42,837 nt of DNA. It comes from Candidatus Accumulibacter appositus (lineage in GTDB: Bacteria > Pseudomonadota > Gammaproteobacteria > Burkholderiales > Rhodocyclaceae). Every line of letters starts with the position of its first letter. Position 1 is the first letter of the stretch. The stretch covers positions 41,115 to 83,951 of the forward strand of contig JEMX01000045.1 in NCBI GenBank assembly GCA_000585055.1, given 5' to 3'. Positions 1-8,149 of this stretch are shown piece after piece. The position numbers and the translations under genes were made by a program. The notes beneath the pieces were generated by a model, which worked only from the letters and a program-made list of their open reading frames with translations, ran no database searches and was not told where the DNA came from.

Positions 1-1
1 G

Positions 2-1075
2 AACGCCGGCGACGCAGCTGAAGACTTGCCGAACGCGCGTCTGCTGGTGCCTGCCATTCTGCTGGTCAATCGCGCCGGCTGCTGCACTGCCACCTTCAGC
101 TGCGCGGTACGCGAAGGCGAGGGCGCTTTCGAACGCTGGCGTACCGCCTTGCGTGCCGCACAGCCGCGCGATCGTAGGCCGGGCGCTGCGGCGGTGAGCG
201 GCGTCGTGCAGCGCCGCAGCGCAGCGCTGGCCGATCGGGCATTCCTGGCGCGGGCTCGTGCCGCGCTGGCCGAGATCGCCAGCGGCGGCCTCGATAAGCT
301 GGTCCTGGCGCGCAGCATTCACTTTGACTGCGCCAGCCGGATTGCCGTGGCACCGGTGTTGGCCGCGCTTGCCGATCGCCATCCCGAATGCGCCATTTAC
401 GGCGTTGGTGAGCGCGAGCAGTGTTTCGTCGGCGCGACGCCCGAGCGTCTGGTCGCGCTGCGCCAAGGTGTTGTCGAGGCCGACGCGCTCGCCGGAACGG
501 CCTGGCTCACCGTCGCACCGCCGGCTGGCAGCCTGCACTCGCTGGCCCTGCAGCACGACAAGAACACCCGCGAGCAGCAGCTGGTGGTCGACGCCGTTCG
601 TGCCGCCCTGGCGCCGCTGTGCGCCGCCTTGGCGTCGCCGACGGCAGCTGAAGTGCTGCAGTTGCGGGAGCTGCAGCACCTGCGTACGCGCGTACGCGGG
701 CGCGTGCTGGCGGGGGTCGGGCTTTTCGATCTGATTGCTCGCTTGCATCCGACGCCCGCGGTGGGTGGTACACCCAGCAGCGCCGCGCGGCACTGGCTGC
801 GCAGCCATGGCGACCGACGTGGCGCCTGGTACAGCGGTGGCATCGGCTGGATCGATCGTGACGGCGACGGCGAAGTGGTCGTTGCCCTGCGCTGCGCGCG
901 CATTAAAGGCCGCCAAGCGGAGCTGTTCGCGGGCGCGGGTATCGTCGCCGGCTCGGATCCGGCGCAGGAACTCGCCGAAACCGAGGCCAAGCTGGCGGTG
1001 ATCGCCGACGCCTTGCGGCAAGCACTCGGGCAGGGCAAAGGTAGTGCGCCTGGCCAGGCGAGCCGCAGCGCATGA
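2..1075 (+). CDS. menF: Isochorismate synthase MenF, 5' partial
   Basis: Converts chorismate to isochorismate, the first committed step of menaquinone synthesis, in the cytoplasm. The frame is open to the left edge of the window, so the gene starts upstream; 357 residues are visible, against about 430-460 for the family, so the N-terminal part is missing. Family motifs of chorismate-binding enzymes are present: LDKLVLARS, GATPERLV, HPTPAVGGTP and the C-terminal AGAGIVAGSDP..E..ETEAKL block that helps bind Mg2+ and chorismate. The gene overlaps menD by 4 bases (ATGA), which indicates translational coupling and supports MenF over an anthranilate, salicylate or siderophore-type homologue. Confidence 0.9.
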   Translation, partial: NAGDAAEDLPNARLLVPAILLVNRAGCCTATFSCAVREGEGAFERWRTALRAAQPRDRRPGAAAVSGVVQRRSAALADRAFLARARAALAEIASGGLDKLVLARSIHFDCASRIAVAPVLAALADRHPECAIYGVGEREQCFVGATPERLVALRQGVVEADALAGTAWLTVAPPAGSLHSLALQHDKNTREQQLVVDAVRAALAPLCAALASPTAAEVLQLRELQHLRTRVRGRVLAGVGLFDLIARLHPTPAVGGTPSSAARHWLRSHGDRRGAWYSGGIGWIDRDGDGEVVVALRCARIKGRQAELFAGAGIVAGSDPAQELAETEAKLAVIADALRQALGQGKGSAPGQASRSA

Positions 1076-2814
1076 CGGCCACCGATCCCGGCCTGCTCAA
1101 CCTGCGCTGGTCGCAGACCCTGGTCGATGCCCTGGCCGGCGTCGGACTGCGCGATGTATTCCTTTCGCCAGGGTCGCGTTCGAGCCCACTGGCGCTGGCT
1201 TTCATGCGCCAGCCGGCGGTCCGCTGCCAGGTCATCCTCGACGAGCGCAGCGCCGCCTTCTGTGCACTGGGCATGGCCAAGGCCACACGGCAAGCGGTGG
1301 CGCTGCTGTGTACCTCGGGTTCGGCGCCGGCGAACTGGTTTCCGGCGCTCATCGAAGCCGATCTCGGCGCCGTGCCCTTGCTGCTGCTGTCGGCCGACCG
1401 CCCGCCCGAGCTGCTCGGCTGGGGCGCCAACCAGACCATTGACCAGCAGCAGCTGTTCGGCAGGCACGTACGTTCCTTTTACGCGCCACCGCTGCCGGAT
1501 GCCGACTTCTCGCCTGCCTACCTGCAGCGCCTGGCGGCGCGGGCGATGGCCGATAGCCGCTGGCCGTTGCCGGGGCCGGTGCATCTGAATCTGGCTTTCC
1601 GCGAACCGCTGTTGCCGACCGGGGACCTGCTGGCGAGGCATGCGGGGACGACTTGCTCGTCAGCGGTCGGCGTCGCCGCACCGCTGCTGATGCCCACTCG
1701 GCAAGCGATTGCCGAGACGCTGGCCGAGATCAGTGCTCGTCCCGGGCTGATCGTCTGTGGTGGCGCCGATTATCCGCCGGGATTTGCCGACGCGCTGAGC
1801 GCGCTGGCTGCGCAGCTCGACTGCCCGATCCTCGCCGAACCGCTGTCGAACCTGCGCTTCGGTGCGCACGACCGCAGCCGGCTATGCGTGCGTTACGAGA
1901 GCTTCCTGCGCCAGCCATCGCCGCTCGCTGCGGCAAGGCCAGAATGGCTGCTGCGCTGCGGCGCCTTCCCGGTCACCCGCACGCTGCAGGACTGGTTGCG
2001 CAGTGCGGCGCCAGCGGTGCAGGTGGTGATCAGCCCGGACAGCCGCTGGCCGGATCCGCTGCATGCCGCCAGCAGGCTGATTCAGGCCGATCCGCTGCAG
2101 GTCTGCCAGGCTTTGCTGGCGGGCGGCGGAAAGCCCGCGCCGGCGGGCTGGCGGGAGGCGTTTGCGCGGGCCGAAGCCGCTGCCGAGGGCGTGGCTAGAG
2201 CGGCGTTCGCAGCCATTGCCGACGCCGCTGCGCCGTCGGGCGTTCTCGAAGGCACGCTGATTCCGGCCTTGCTCGAACGCTTGCCGGCAGGACATCGCCT
2301 GTTCTGCGGCAATTCCCTGCTCATCCGCGACCTCGATGCCTTTTCCGGCAGTAGCGACAAGCCGCTGCGCTTCTTCGGCAATCGCGGCGCCAGCGGCATC
2401 GACGGCAATCTGTCGACCGCCCTGGGGATCGCCAGCTCGGGAGCGTGCGTGGCGCTGGTCGGCGACCTGACCGCACAGCACGACCTGAGCGCGCTGGCTG
2501 CCGCCGGCGGCCGCGACATCATCGTGGTGGTGCTCAACAACGGTGGCGGCGGCATCTTCGATTATCTGCCGGTCGCTGCTTTGCCAGAGTTCGAGCGCGC
2601 TTGGCTGACTCCGCAGACGGTCGATCTGGTCGCCGCTGCGCAAAGCCTTGGCGTGGCCGGCGAGCGTGTGCGCTCGCTGAGCGAGTTCATGGCCAGCCTC
2701 GAGCGGGCACTGCTGCGCGGTGGTCCGACGCTCATTGAAGTGCCCGTCGACCGCCAGGCGAGCATCGCCGGACGCCGCGAATTCTGGCGGCAAGTGGCCG
2801 CGGCGCTGGCTTAA
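1072..2814 (+). CDS. menD: SEPHCHC synthase MenD
   Basis: Thiamine-diphosphate enzyme that joins 2-oxoglutarate to isochorismate, giving 2-succinyl-5-enolpyruvyl-6-hydroxy-3-cyclohexene-1-carboxylate, the second step of menaquinone synthesis. 580 residues, near the usual size (about 556 in E. coli). The N-terminal pyrimidine-binding domain carries SPGSRSSPLALAF and DERSAAFCALGMAKAT; the C-terminal diphosphate-binding domain carries GNRGASGIDG, GDLTAQHDLSAL and VLNNGGGGIFDYLP. The ATG overlaps the menF stop by 4 bases. Codon use matches the neighbours. The gene is followed directly by a repeat element and then by the convergent signalling operon, so menD is the end of its transcript here. Confidence 0.95.
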   Translation: MTATDPGLLNLRWSQTLVDALAGVGLRDVFLSPGSRSSPLALAFMRQPAVRCQVILDERSAAFCALGMAKATRQAVALLCTSGSAPANWFPALIEADLGAVPLLLLSADRPPELLGWGANQTIDQQQLFGRHVRSFYAPPLPDADFSPAYLQRLAARAMADSRWPLPGPVHLNLAFREPLLPTGDLLARHAGTTCSSAVGVAAPLLMPTRQAIAETLAEISARPGLIVCGGADYPPGFADALSALAAQLDCPILAEPLSNLRFGAHDRSRLCVRYESFLRQPSPLAAARPEWLLRCGAFPVTRTLQDWLRSAAPAVQVVISPDSRWPDPLHAASRLIQADPLQVCQALLAGGGKPAPAGWREAFARAEAAAEGVARAAFAAIADAAAPSGVLEGTLIPALLERLPAGHRLFCGNSLLIRDLDAFSGSSDKPLRFFGNRGASGIDGNLSTALGIASSGACVALVGDLTAQHDLSALAAAGGRDIIVVVLNNGGGGIFDYLPVAALPEFERAWLTPQTVDLVAAAQSLGVAGERVRSLSEFMASLERALLRGGPTLIEVPVDRQASIAGRREFWRQVAAALA

Positions 2815-2935
2815 TGTGAAAGTCGCGTCTGCGACTCGCGAAACTCCCGTCTCCCCTCGCGGGAGAAGGGTCAGGGGAAGAGGGCAACGGTCATGACTTT
2901 CATGATCTGGGGTGTCTCCACCGTCATGACCGTTA
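2815..2935 (+). repeat. Modular intergenic repeat, A-C form (no B module)
   Basis: Starts at the menD stop codon and ends 21 bases from the 3' end of the convergent c-di-GMP gene. Module A (about 2815-2843) has the hairpin AGTCGC-gtct-GCGACT at 2821-2836, followed by a second stem CTCCCG...CGGGAG. Module C (2889-2935) holds TCATGACTTTCATGATCTGG and ends GTCATGACCGTTA. The 78-bp B module seen in the other three copies is absent. It may act as a bidirectional terminator or REP-like element; no transposase or coding capacity is associated with it. Confidence 0.75.
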
Positions 2936-2955
2936 GCGCGCTTGCGCGGCGAAGC

Positions 2956-5133
2956 TCAGAGCGTCGTTTCGGCCCGGTCTGCTGCCGATGCAGGCGTTTG
3001 CCGGCCCTCGAAACGGCCGCCTGCGGCAAGCACCGCTTCGAAGCGCTCGAGCGCTAGCGGTCGCGAGAAAAGGAAACCCTGCTGGATGGCGCAGCCGTGG
3101 GCAAGCAGGAAATCAGCCTGTTCCCTGGTTTCGATACCTTCGGCAACGACGCGCATGCCGAACTGCCTGCCGAGCTCGATGATCGACAAGGCGATGGCGG
3201 CGTCCTTGCCGCCGCGGGCGACGTTGGTGACGAAGGCGCGGTCGATCTTCAACTCATCGATCGGAAAGCGCTGCAGATAACTCAGGGACGAATAGCCGGT
3301 TCCGAAATCGTCGAGCGACAGGCTGAAGCCTCGATCGCGCAAGTTGTGCAGGCGCACGATGGTGCGTTCGGCGTCTACCATTAGGAGCGACTCGGTCAGT
3401 TCAAGGACCACTTGCTGCGGCGAAACGCCGGTGCGGTGCACTGCGTCGGCGAGCTTCTCGGCGATGTCGTCCTGCAGGAAACTGGGGCTGGCCAGGTTGA
3501 CCGAGATGCGTACCGGGTCGAGCCCGGCAGCGGACCACCGCTTCAGATGCCGTGCGGCCGCGGCAAGCACCCAGTCGCCGAGGGCAACGATCAGCCCGCA
3601 TTCCTCGGCCAGGGCAATGAACTGACCCGGCGCCAGCAGGCCGAGGCGTGGATGCTGCCAGCGCACCAGTGCCTCGGCGCCGCTCATGCGACCACTGCCG
3701 GCGTCGACCTTCGGCTGGAAGTGCAGGCGTAGCTCGCCGTTGCCAATGGCGTGACGCAGCTCGTTTTCCATTTGCAGCTTGGCGCTGGCGGCGGTGTTCA
3801 TGTCCTCGTCGAAGAAGCGGCAGTGCGCGGGACCGGCGCGCTTGGCCACATACAATGCCTGCTCGGCGTGGCGTCCCAGGGTCTCGACCGAGTCGGCGTC
3901 GCGCGGGAAGAGGGCGATGCCGATGCCGGCGGTAAGCACCAGTTCGCGGCCGTCGAACAGCAGTGGCCGGGAAATGGCTTCCAGCAGGCGCTCGGCGACC
4001 AGCGCGGCATGGTTGGCGAAACATACGTCGATCAGCAGGACGGTGAATGCATCGCCGTCGATGCGGGCCACCGTTTCGGCTGGGCGCATCGGCGGATGGA
4101 GCGCCAGCAGGTCGCTTGCCCGGACCGAGGATTTCAGGCGTTCGGCAATTTCGCAGAGGAGGCGATCGCCCGCAGTGTCGCCAAATGCATCGTTGATGCT
4201 CTTGAAGTGATCGAGATCGAGATGCAGGAGCGCGCAACTTCTCTGTGTGCGGCGCGCACGTGCCAGTTCGACCTTGACCAATTCGGTGAAGAACTGCCGG
4301 TTGGCCAGTCCGGTCAGGCCGTCGTGCATGGTCAGATGCTGGATGCGCCGTTTCGCCTGCATCCGCTCGCTGATGTCCTGGGTGACGCCTTCGATCCTGA
4401 CGATCCGGCCAGCGGCATTGCGCACCGCCTGCGCCTGTTCGAGCACTTCGATCAGCTTGCCATCCTGACTTTGCATCGCGTAGCTCAGCCGGTAGGCCGT
4501 GCCATCGCGCAGCAGCGCCTGCCTGGCGATGTCGACTGCCTCCTTGTCGGTGGCCTGCACGCGGCCCAGGAAGCGTTCCGGGGTGCCCGGCCCGGCCAGT
4601 TCGAGGTCGCCAAAAATACGTTGCAGTTCGTCCGAGCACGAAAAACGCGCATCGCTCAGCGACCATTGCCAGTTCCCCATTCTCGCCTGCCGCTGGGCCT
4701 GCGCCAGGCTGGCCTGGCTGCGGGTTACCTCGGCAATGGCACGGCTGGTACGCAAGGCGTAGCGCACGCGGTGGCTTAATAGGGTCCAGTTGATCGGCTT
4801 GGTGACGAAGTCGGTGGCGCCGACGGCGTAGGCGCGCTCGATGGAGTCGCTGTCGTCGAGTCCGGTGAGCATGACGATCGGCAGCCACTTGTTGCGCGGG
4901 TCGCGGCGCAGCGTTGCGCAGACGGTGTAACCGTCGATGCCGGGCATCATCACGTCGAGCAGGAGAAGGTCGAAGTCAAATTCATTCTCCTGGCAAGCGC
5001 GCAACCCGGCCTCGCCGCAGTCCGCTTCGCTGACTTCGAAACCGGCATGACGCAGCGACTCGGCCGCCAGCATGCGCAGCATCGCGTCGTCGTCGACCAG
5101 CAGCAAGCGGCCCACTTGTGGAGCGCTGTCCAT
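2956..5133 (-). CDS. Response regulator with PAS, degenerate GGDEF and EAL domains
   Basis: 725 residues. An N-terminal receiver (about 5-125) has the acidic pocket, acceptor D60 in LLLLDVMMPG and the lysine in VTKP. A PAS-like domain (about 150-265) follows, then GGDEF (about 270-440) and EAL (about 455-700). The GGDEF signature reads RIDGDAF, so cyclase activity is unlikely. The EAL domain keeps EALVRW, NLASPSF, ELTES, DDFGTGYSSL, KIDRAF and VAEGIET, the pattern of active c-di-GMP phosphodiesterases. Its ATG shares one base with the stop codon of the upstream hybrid kinase (TGATG), so the two are translationally coupled and probably form a phosphorelay. Inferred output: c-di-GMP hydrolysis under control of the kinase. 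Confidence 0.93.
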   Translation of the reverse strand: MDSAPQVGRLLLVDDDAMLRMLAAESLRHAGFEVSEADCGEAGLRACQENEFDFDLLLLDVMMPGIDGYTVCATLRRDPRNKWLPIVMLTGLDDSDSIERAYAVGATDFVTKPINWTLLSHRVRYALRTSRAIAEVTRSQASLAQAQRQARMGNWQWSLSDARFSCSDELQRIFGDLELAGPGTPERFLGRVQATDKEAVDIARQALLRDGTAYRLSYAMQSQDGKLIEVLEQAQAVRNAAGRIVRIEGVTQDISERMQAKRRIQHLTMHDGLTGLANRQFFTELVKVELARARRTQRSCALLHLDLDHFKSINDAFGDTAGDRLLCEIAERLKSSVRASDLLALHPPMRPAETVARIDGDAFTVLLIDVCFANHAALVAERLLEAISRPLLFDGRELVLTAGIGIALFPRDADSVETLGRHAEQALYVAKRAGPAHCRFFDEDMNTAASAKLQMENELRHAIGNGELRLHFQPKVDAGSGRMSGAEALVRWQHPRLGLLAPGQFIALAEECGLIVALGDWVLAAAARHLKRWSAAGLDPVRISVNLASPSFLQDDIAEKLADAVHRTGVSPQQVVLELTESLLMVDAERTIVRLHNLRDRGFSLSLDDFGTGYSSLSYLQRFPIDELKIDRAFVTNVARGGKDAAIALSIIELGRQFGMRVVAEGIETREQADFLLAHGCAIQQGFLFSRPLALERFEAVLAAGGRFEGRQTPASAADRAETTL

Positions 5134-7562
5134 CAGGTGCTCTCTATCGCGGTCGCCTTCGGCTCCGCCTTGGTGATGCGATATTGTGCCAGACTGCCGG
5201 CGAATTCGTCATAGGCGCGAGTGAGTCTGGACGGCCAGTCGCTGGCCGGCGAGTCGCCGTGGCGCAACAGCATTTCCAGCTGCCTGGCCTGTTCGGAGAG
5301 CGCCAGCGCGCCAACCGTTGCGCTCGACGACTTGAGGGTATGCGCGGAGCGCTGCAAGGTGGTCGCGTCGCCACTCGCGCTCGCCTCTGCGATGGCCGCC
5401 AGAATCTGGATGGCGTTGTCGCTGAACATATCGAGAAGACGGTCAGCGAAGGCTCGGTTGCTGCCGTCGGCGACCATCGGCAGTGCCTGCACGACACTCG
5501 GGTCGAAAGCCGGCGGCCGGTTCGGCCGAGCCTCGCTGACCACCTCGCCACGGGCGCTGGTTTCGCTCGCTGCCGCTTGAGCATAGTCGTCAGCTGCCGC
5601 CGTTGCCGCCCGCGCTGGCGGCAGGTGACGTTCCAGCGCCGCGGTGAGTTGCGCGCGGTTGATCGGTTTCGCCAGGTAATCGTTCATGCCGGCGGCCAGG
5701 CATTGTTCGCGGTCACCGGCCAGTGCGTTGGCGGTGAGGGCGATGATCGGGCAGCTGGCACGCCCTGCCTGGCGTTCTTCGGCGCGAATCTGGCGCGTGG
5801 CTTCGAAGCCGTCCATGATCGGCATCTGGCAATCCATCAGGATCAGGTCGTAGCCGCCGCTGCGCGCCGCGGCCACCGCTTGCGCGCCGTCGTGAGCACG
5901 GTCCACCCGGCATCCGAGGGTACCGAGGATGGCACTGGCGATGGTGCTATTGATCTCATTGTCTTCAACCAGCAGCAGATGCCCGGTGAGCCTGTGTGCC
6001 GGCTGCGCAAGCGATGCTGCCTGCGGCAGTGCTTGCGCATGCCGCTCGACGCGCTGCCGGAACCAGAAGGTCGAGCCGCGTCCCGGCTCGCTTTCGAAAC
6101 CGACCTCGCCGTCCATGCGCTGGGCCAGTTCGCGAATGATCACCAGGCCGAGACCGGTGCCGCCAAACTTGCGCGTGGTCGAATTGTCCGCCTGCGAGAA
6201 AGGCGCGAACAGCTTGTCGCGATTTTCCGGCGAGATACCGACGCCGGTGTCGATGACCGCATAGCACAGGGCGCAGTCCCCGGCGGGTAGCAATCCCGTC
6301 GCGGGCCGGCCAGGGTCTGCGCATTCGCAAGTCAAGGAGACCGCAATCGAGCCACGCTCCGTGAACTTCACGGCGTTGCTCAGCAGATTGCTGAGGATCT
6401 GCTTGATCCGGTAGGGGTCGCCGCGAACTGCCGCGGGTACATCCGGGCCAATCACGACACTGAGCAGCACGCCCTTGGCCGAGGCCATTTCGCGAAACGC
6501 CTGCACGACCTCGTCGACGAGTTGCTCTGGACTGAAGGCCAAGTGCTCGATTTCCAGGCGGCCGGACTCGATCTTCGACAGATCCAGCACGTTGTTCAGC
6601 AGGTGCAGCAGCGACTCTGCCGAGACGCGCAGGGTCTCGGTGTAGCTTCGTTGCTGCGGCGAAAGCCGCGTCTCGATCAGCAGGTCGGCCATGCCGATGA
6701 CGCCGTTCATCGGCGTTCGGATCTCGTGGCTCATGTTGGCCAGAAAGCGCGATTTCGCGACGTTGGCGCTCTCTGCCTGGTCCTTGGCTAGCTGCAGTTG
6801 CGAGGTGCGCTGCTCGACCTGCTCTTCGAGCGTAGCTCGATACTCGGCAAGCTCCTGGTCACGCAGCTGGATTTCGCTGAGCATGACGTTGAAGCCGGCG
6901 ATCAGGTCGCCGATTTCGTCGTGCTGGTCGATCGCCACCCGCTGCGCATAGTCCTTGTCGGTGGCCACCAGGCGCATCCCTTGCCTGAGCGCCAGAATCG
7001 GCATCGAAACCGAACGTTGCAGGCGCGCTGCGAGCAGCAGGGCGAGGCCAAAGGCGATCAGGGCACCGGCCAGGACGACCAGCATGCGCTCGGTGATGTC
7101 CTGCCACATTGGCGCGAGATCCGATTCAATGCTCAGCGTGGCGATGACTTCCTTGCCCTGGCGAATCGGGTACTCGATCTTCAGCGAGTTGTCCCAGTAA
7201 GCACCGGCGACGATCGCGGCGTCGGCGCCGGGGTGCGTCGCGACCACCGGCGTCTGCTCGGCAGGATAGTGCGCGAAGAGCGTGCCGTCGCGCAGGGTGA
7301 TCGAACCGCCGATGACCTCGGGACGGGCGCGCAGGCCGGCCAATGTTTCGCTGGCTGCGGCCGTATCGGCGAAGGCGATCGCTGCGGTGCTGCTCGCGGC
7401 CAGGATCTCGGCCATGCCATTGAGCTTGGCGAGTTCGGCCTCGCGATTGTCGTCGATCTCGGACGCAGCAAAAAGCAGGGTGCTGATCAGCAGTCCGGCG
7501 CCGACGGTCAGGCCGATGATCAGCATCATCTTGTTCTTCAGCGGCAGATCGCGGAAATGCAT
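5133..7562 (-). CDS. Hybrid histidine kinase: CHASE8-HAMP-HisKA-HATPase-REC-Hpt
   Basis: 809 residues. I chose the ATG at 7562 ([11 protein letters not shown]); the longer frame would run 150 bases into the upstream gene. Layout: TM1 (about 10-32), a periplasmic CHASE8-like sensor (about 35-145, with [19 protein letters not shown]), TM2 (about 155-180), HAMP, HisKA with H279 in [10 protein letters not shown], HATPase with [17 protein letters not shown] and FGGTGLGL, a receiver with D577 in MDCQMP, and a C-terminal Hpt with H741 in AHTLKSSS. A complete phosphorelay thus ends in Hpt, the natural donor to the receiver of the next gene. CHASE8 also occurs in YfiN-type cyclases controlled by YfiR, and a YfiR-like gene lies one base upstream. 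Confidence 0.93.
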   Translation of the reverse strand: MHFRDLPLKNKMMLIIGLTVGAGLLISTLLFAASEIDDNREAELAKLNGMAEILAASSTAAIAFADTAAASETLAGLRARPEVIGGSITLRDGTLFAHYPAEQTPVVATHPGADAAIVAGAYWDNSLKIEYPIRQGKEVIATLSIESDLAPMWQDITERMLVVLAGALIAFGLALLLAARLQRSVSMPILALRQGMRLVATDKDYAQRVAIDQHDEIGDLIAGFNVMLSEIQLRDQELAEYRATLEEQVEQRTSQLQLAKDQAESANVAKSRFLANMSHEIRTPMNGVIGMADLLIETRLSPQQRSYTETLRVSAESLLHLLNNVLDLSKIESGRLEIEHLAFSPEQLVDEVVQAFREMASAKGVLLSVVIGPDVPAAVRGDPYRIKQILSNLLSNAVKFTERGSIAVSLTCECADPGRPATGLLPAGDCALCYAVIDTGVGISPENRDKLFAPFSQADNSTTRKFGGTGLGLVIIRELAQRMDGEVGFESEPGRGSTFWFRQRVERHAQALPQAASLAQPAHRLTGHLLLVEDNEINSTIASAILGTLGCRVDRAHDGAQAVAAARSGGYDLILMDCQMPIMDGFEATRQIRAEERQAGRASCPIIALTANALAGDREQCLAAGMNDYLAKPINRAQLTAALERHLPPARAATAAADDYAQAAASETSARGEVVSEARPNRPPAFDPSVVQALPMVADGSNRAFADRLLDMFSDNAIQILAAIAEASASGDATTLQRSAHTLKSSSATVGALALSEQARQLEMLLRHGDSPASDWPSRLTRAYDEFAGSLAQYRITKAEPKATAIEST

Positions 7563-7563
7563 G

Positions 7564-8124
7564 TCAGTTCTTCCCCTTGAAGTCGGCCAGGTTGCGCGCG
7601 AGTTTGAGCAGGTTGGAGCTGGCCCTGAGCTGTGCCTGCTCGAGTGCCTGGCGATTGACTTCGAACTGCAGCCGTTGATCGGCGCGCACCAGGCCGATGG
7701 CACCACCGACATCGATAAAAGCCTCGGCGTCGCTGACGGTCAGTATCGGCTGTGCGGCGACCGCGCGCAGCAGTTGGCTGATGCGACGCTCTTCCGAATC
7801 GGCGATGAAGAGGACCTGACAGGGACGCGCGTCGTCGATACCCAGCAATTGCCGCACGGAAATCGGGCGCCCCTGCACCTGCCTGCCTGCGTGGGCTTCC
7901 AGCGCGTTGCCGACCGCGCTGCGGCCGAGGGCGCAGATCAGCAGCGGTGCCGTGCCGTTCGCGAAAACGCGCTCCGGCCATTCGATGTAGCGCGCGAAAT
8001 TGATCACGAATGCGGCCTTGGCCTGAGATTCGGTGAGCGAGCTCTGAGCGAGGGTGCTGCTCGTCGCCACGACGGCGGCGATGGCCAACAGCGCGGCCAG
8101 CCAGCGGGGGGGCGGAGAGTTCAA
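7564..8124 (-). CDS. YfiR/DUF4154 family periplasmic protein
   Basis: 186 residues. An N-terminal hydrophobic export signal (about 5-27, [15 protein letters not shown]) is followed by the DUF4154 fold: [42 protein letters not shown] and a C-terminal region ending in [12 protein letters not shown]. Two cysteines, in LLICAL and RPCQVLF, sit where YfiR of Pseudomonas forms a disulfide. In the known YfiBNR system YfiR is a periplasmic repressor that binds the CHASE8 sensor of a diguanylate cyclase. Here the stop codon is one base from the start of a kinase with a CHASE8-like sensor, so the likely partner is that kinase (inference). The gene lies 25 bases after the receptor gene, in the same operon. 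Confidence 0.88.
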   Translation of the reverse strand: MNSPPPRWLAALLAIAAVVATSSTLAQSSLTESQAKAAFVINFARYIEWPERVFANGTAPLLICALGRSAVGNALEAHAGRQVQGRPISVRQLLGIDDARPCQVLFIADSEERRISQLLRAVAAQPILTVSDAEAFIDVGGAIGLVRADQRLQFEVNRQALEQAQLRASSNLLKLARNLADFKGKN

Positions 8125-8149
8125 GCGCTTGGCTCCAGGGGTGGCCAGC

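Noticed and set aside
7563..7712. Longer N-terminus for the hybrid kinase
   Set aside because: It would overlap the YfiR-like gene by 150 bases and adds low-complexity residues; the ATG at 7562 gives a normal membrane start.
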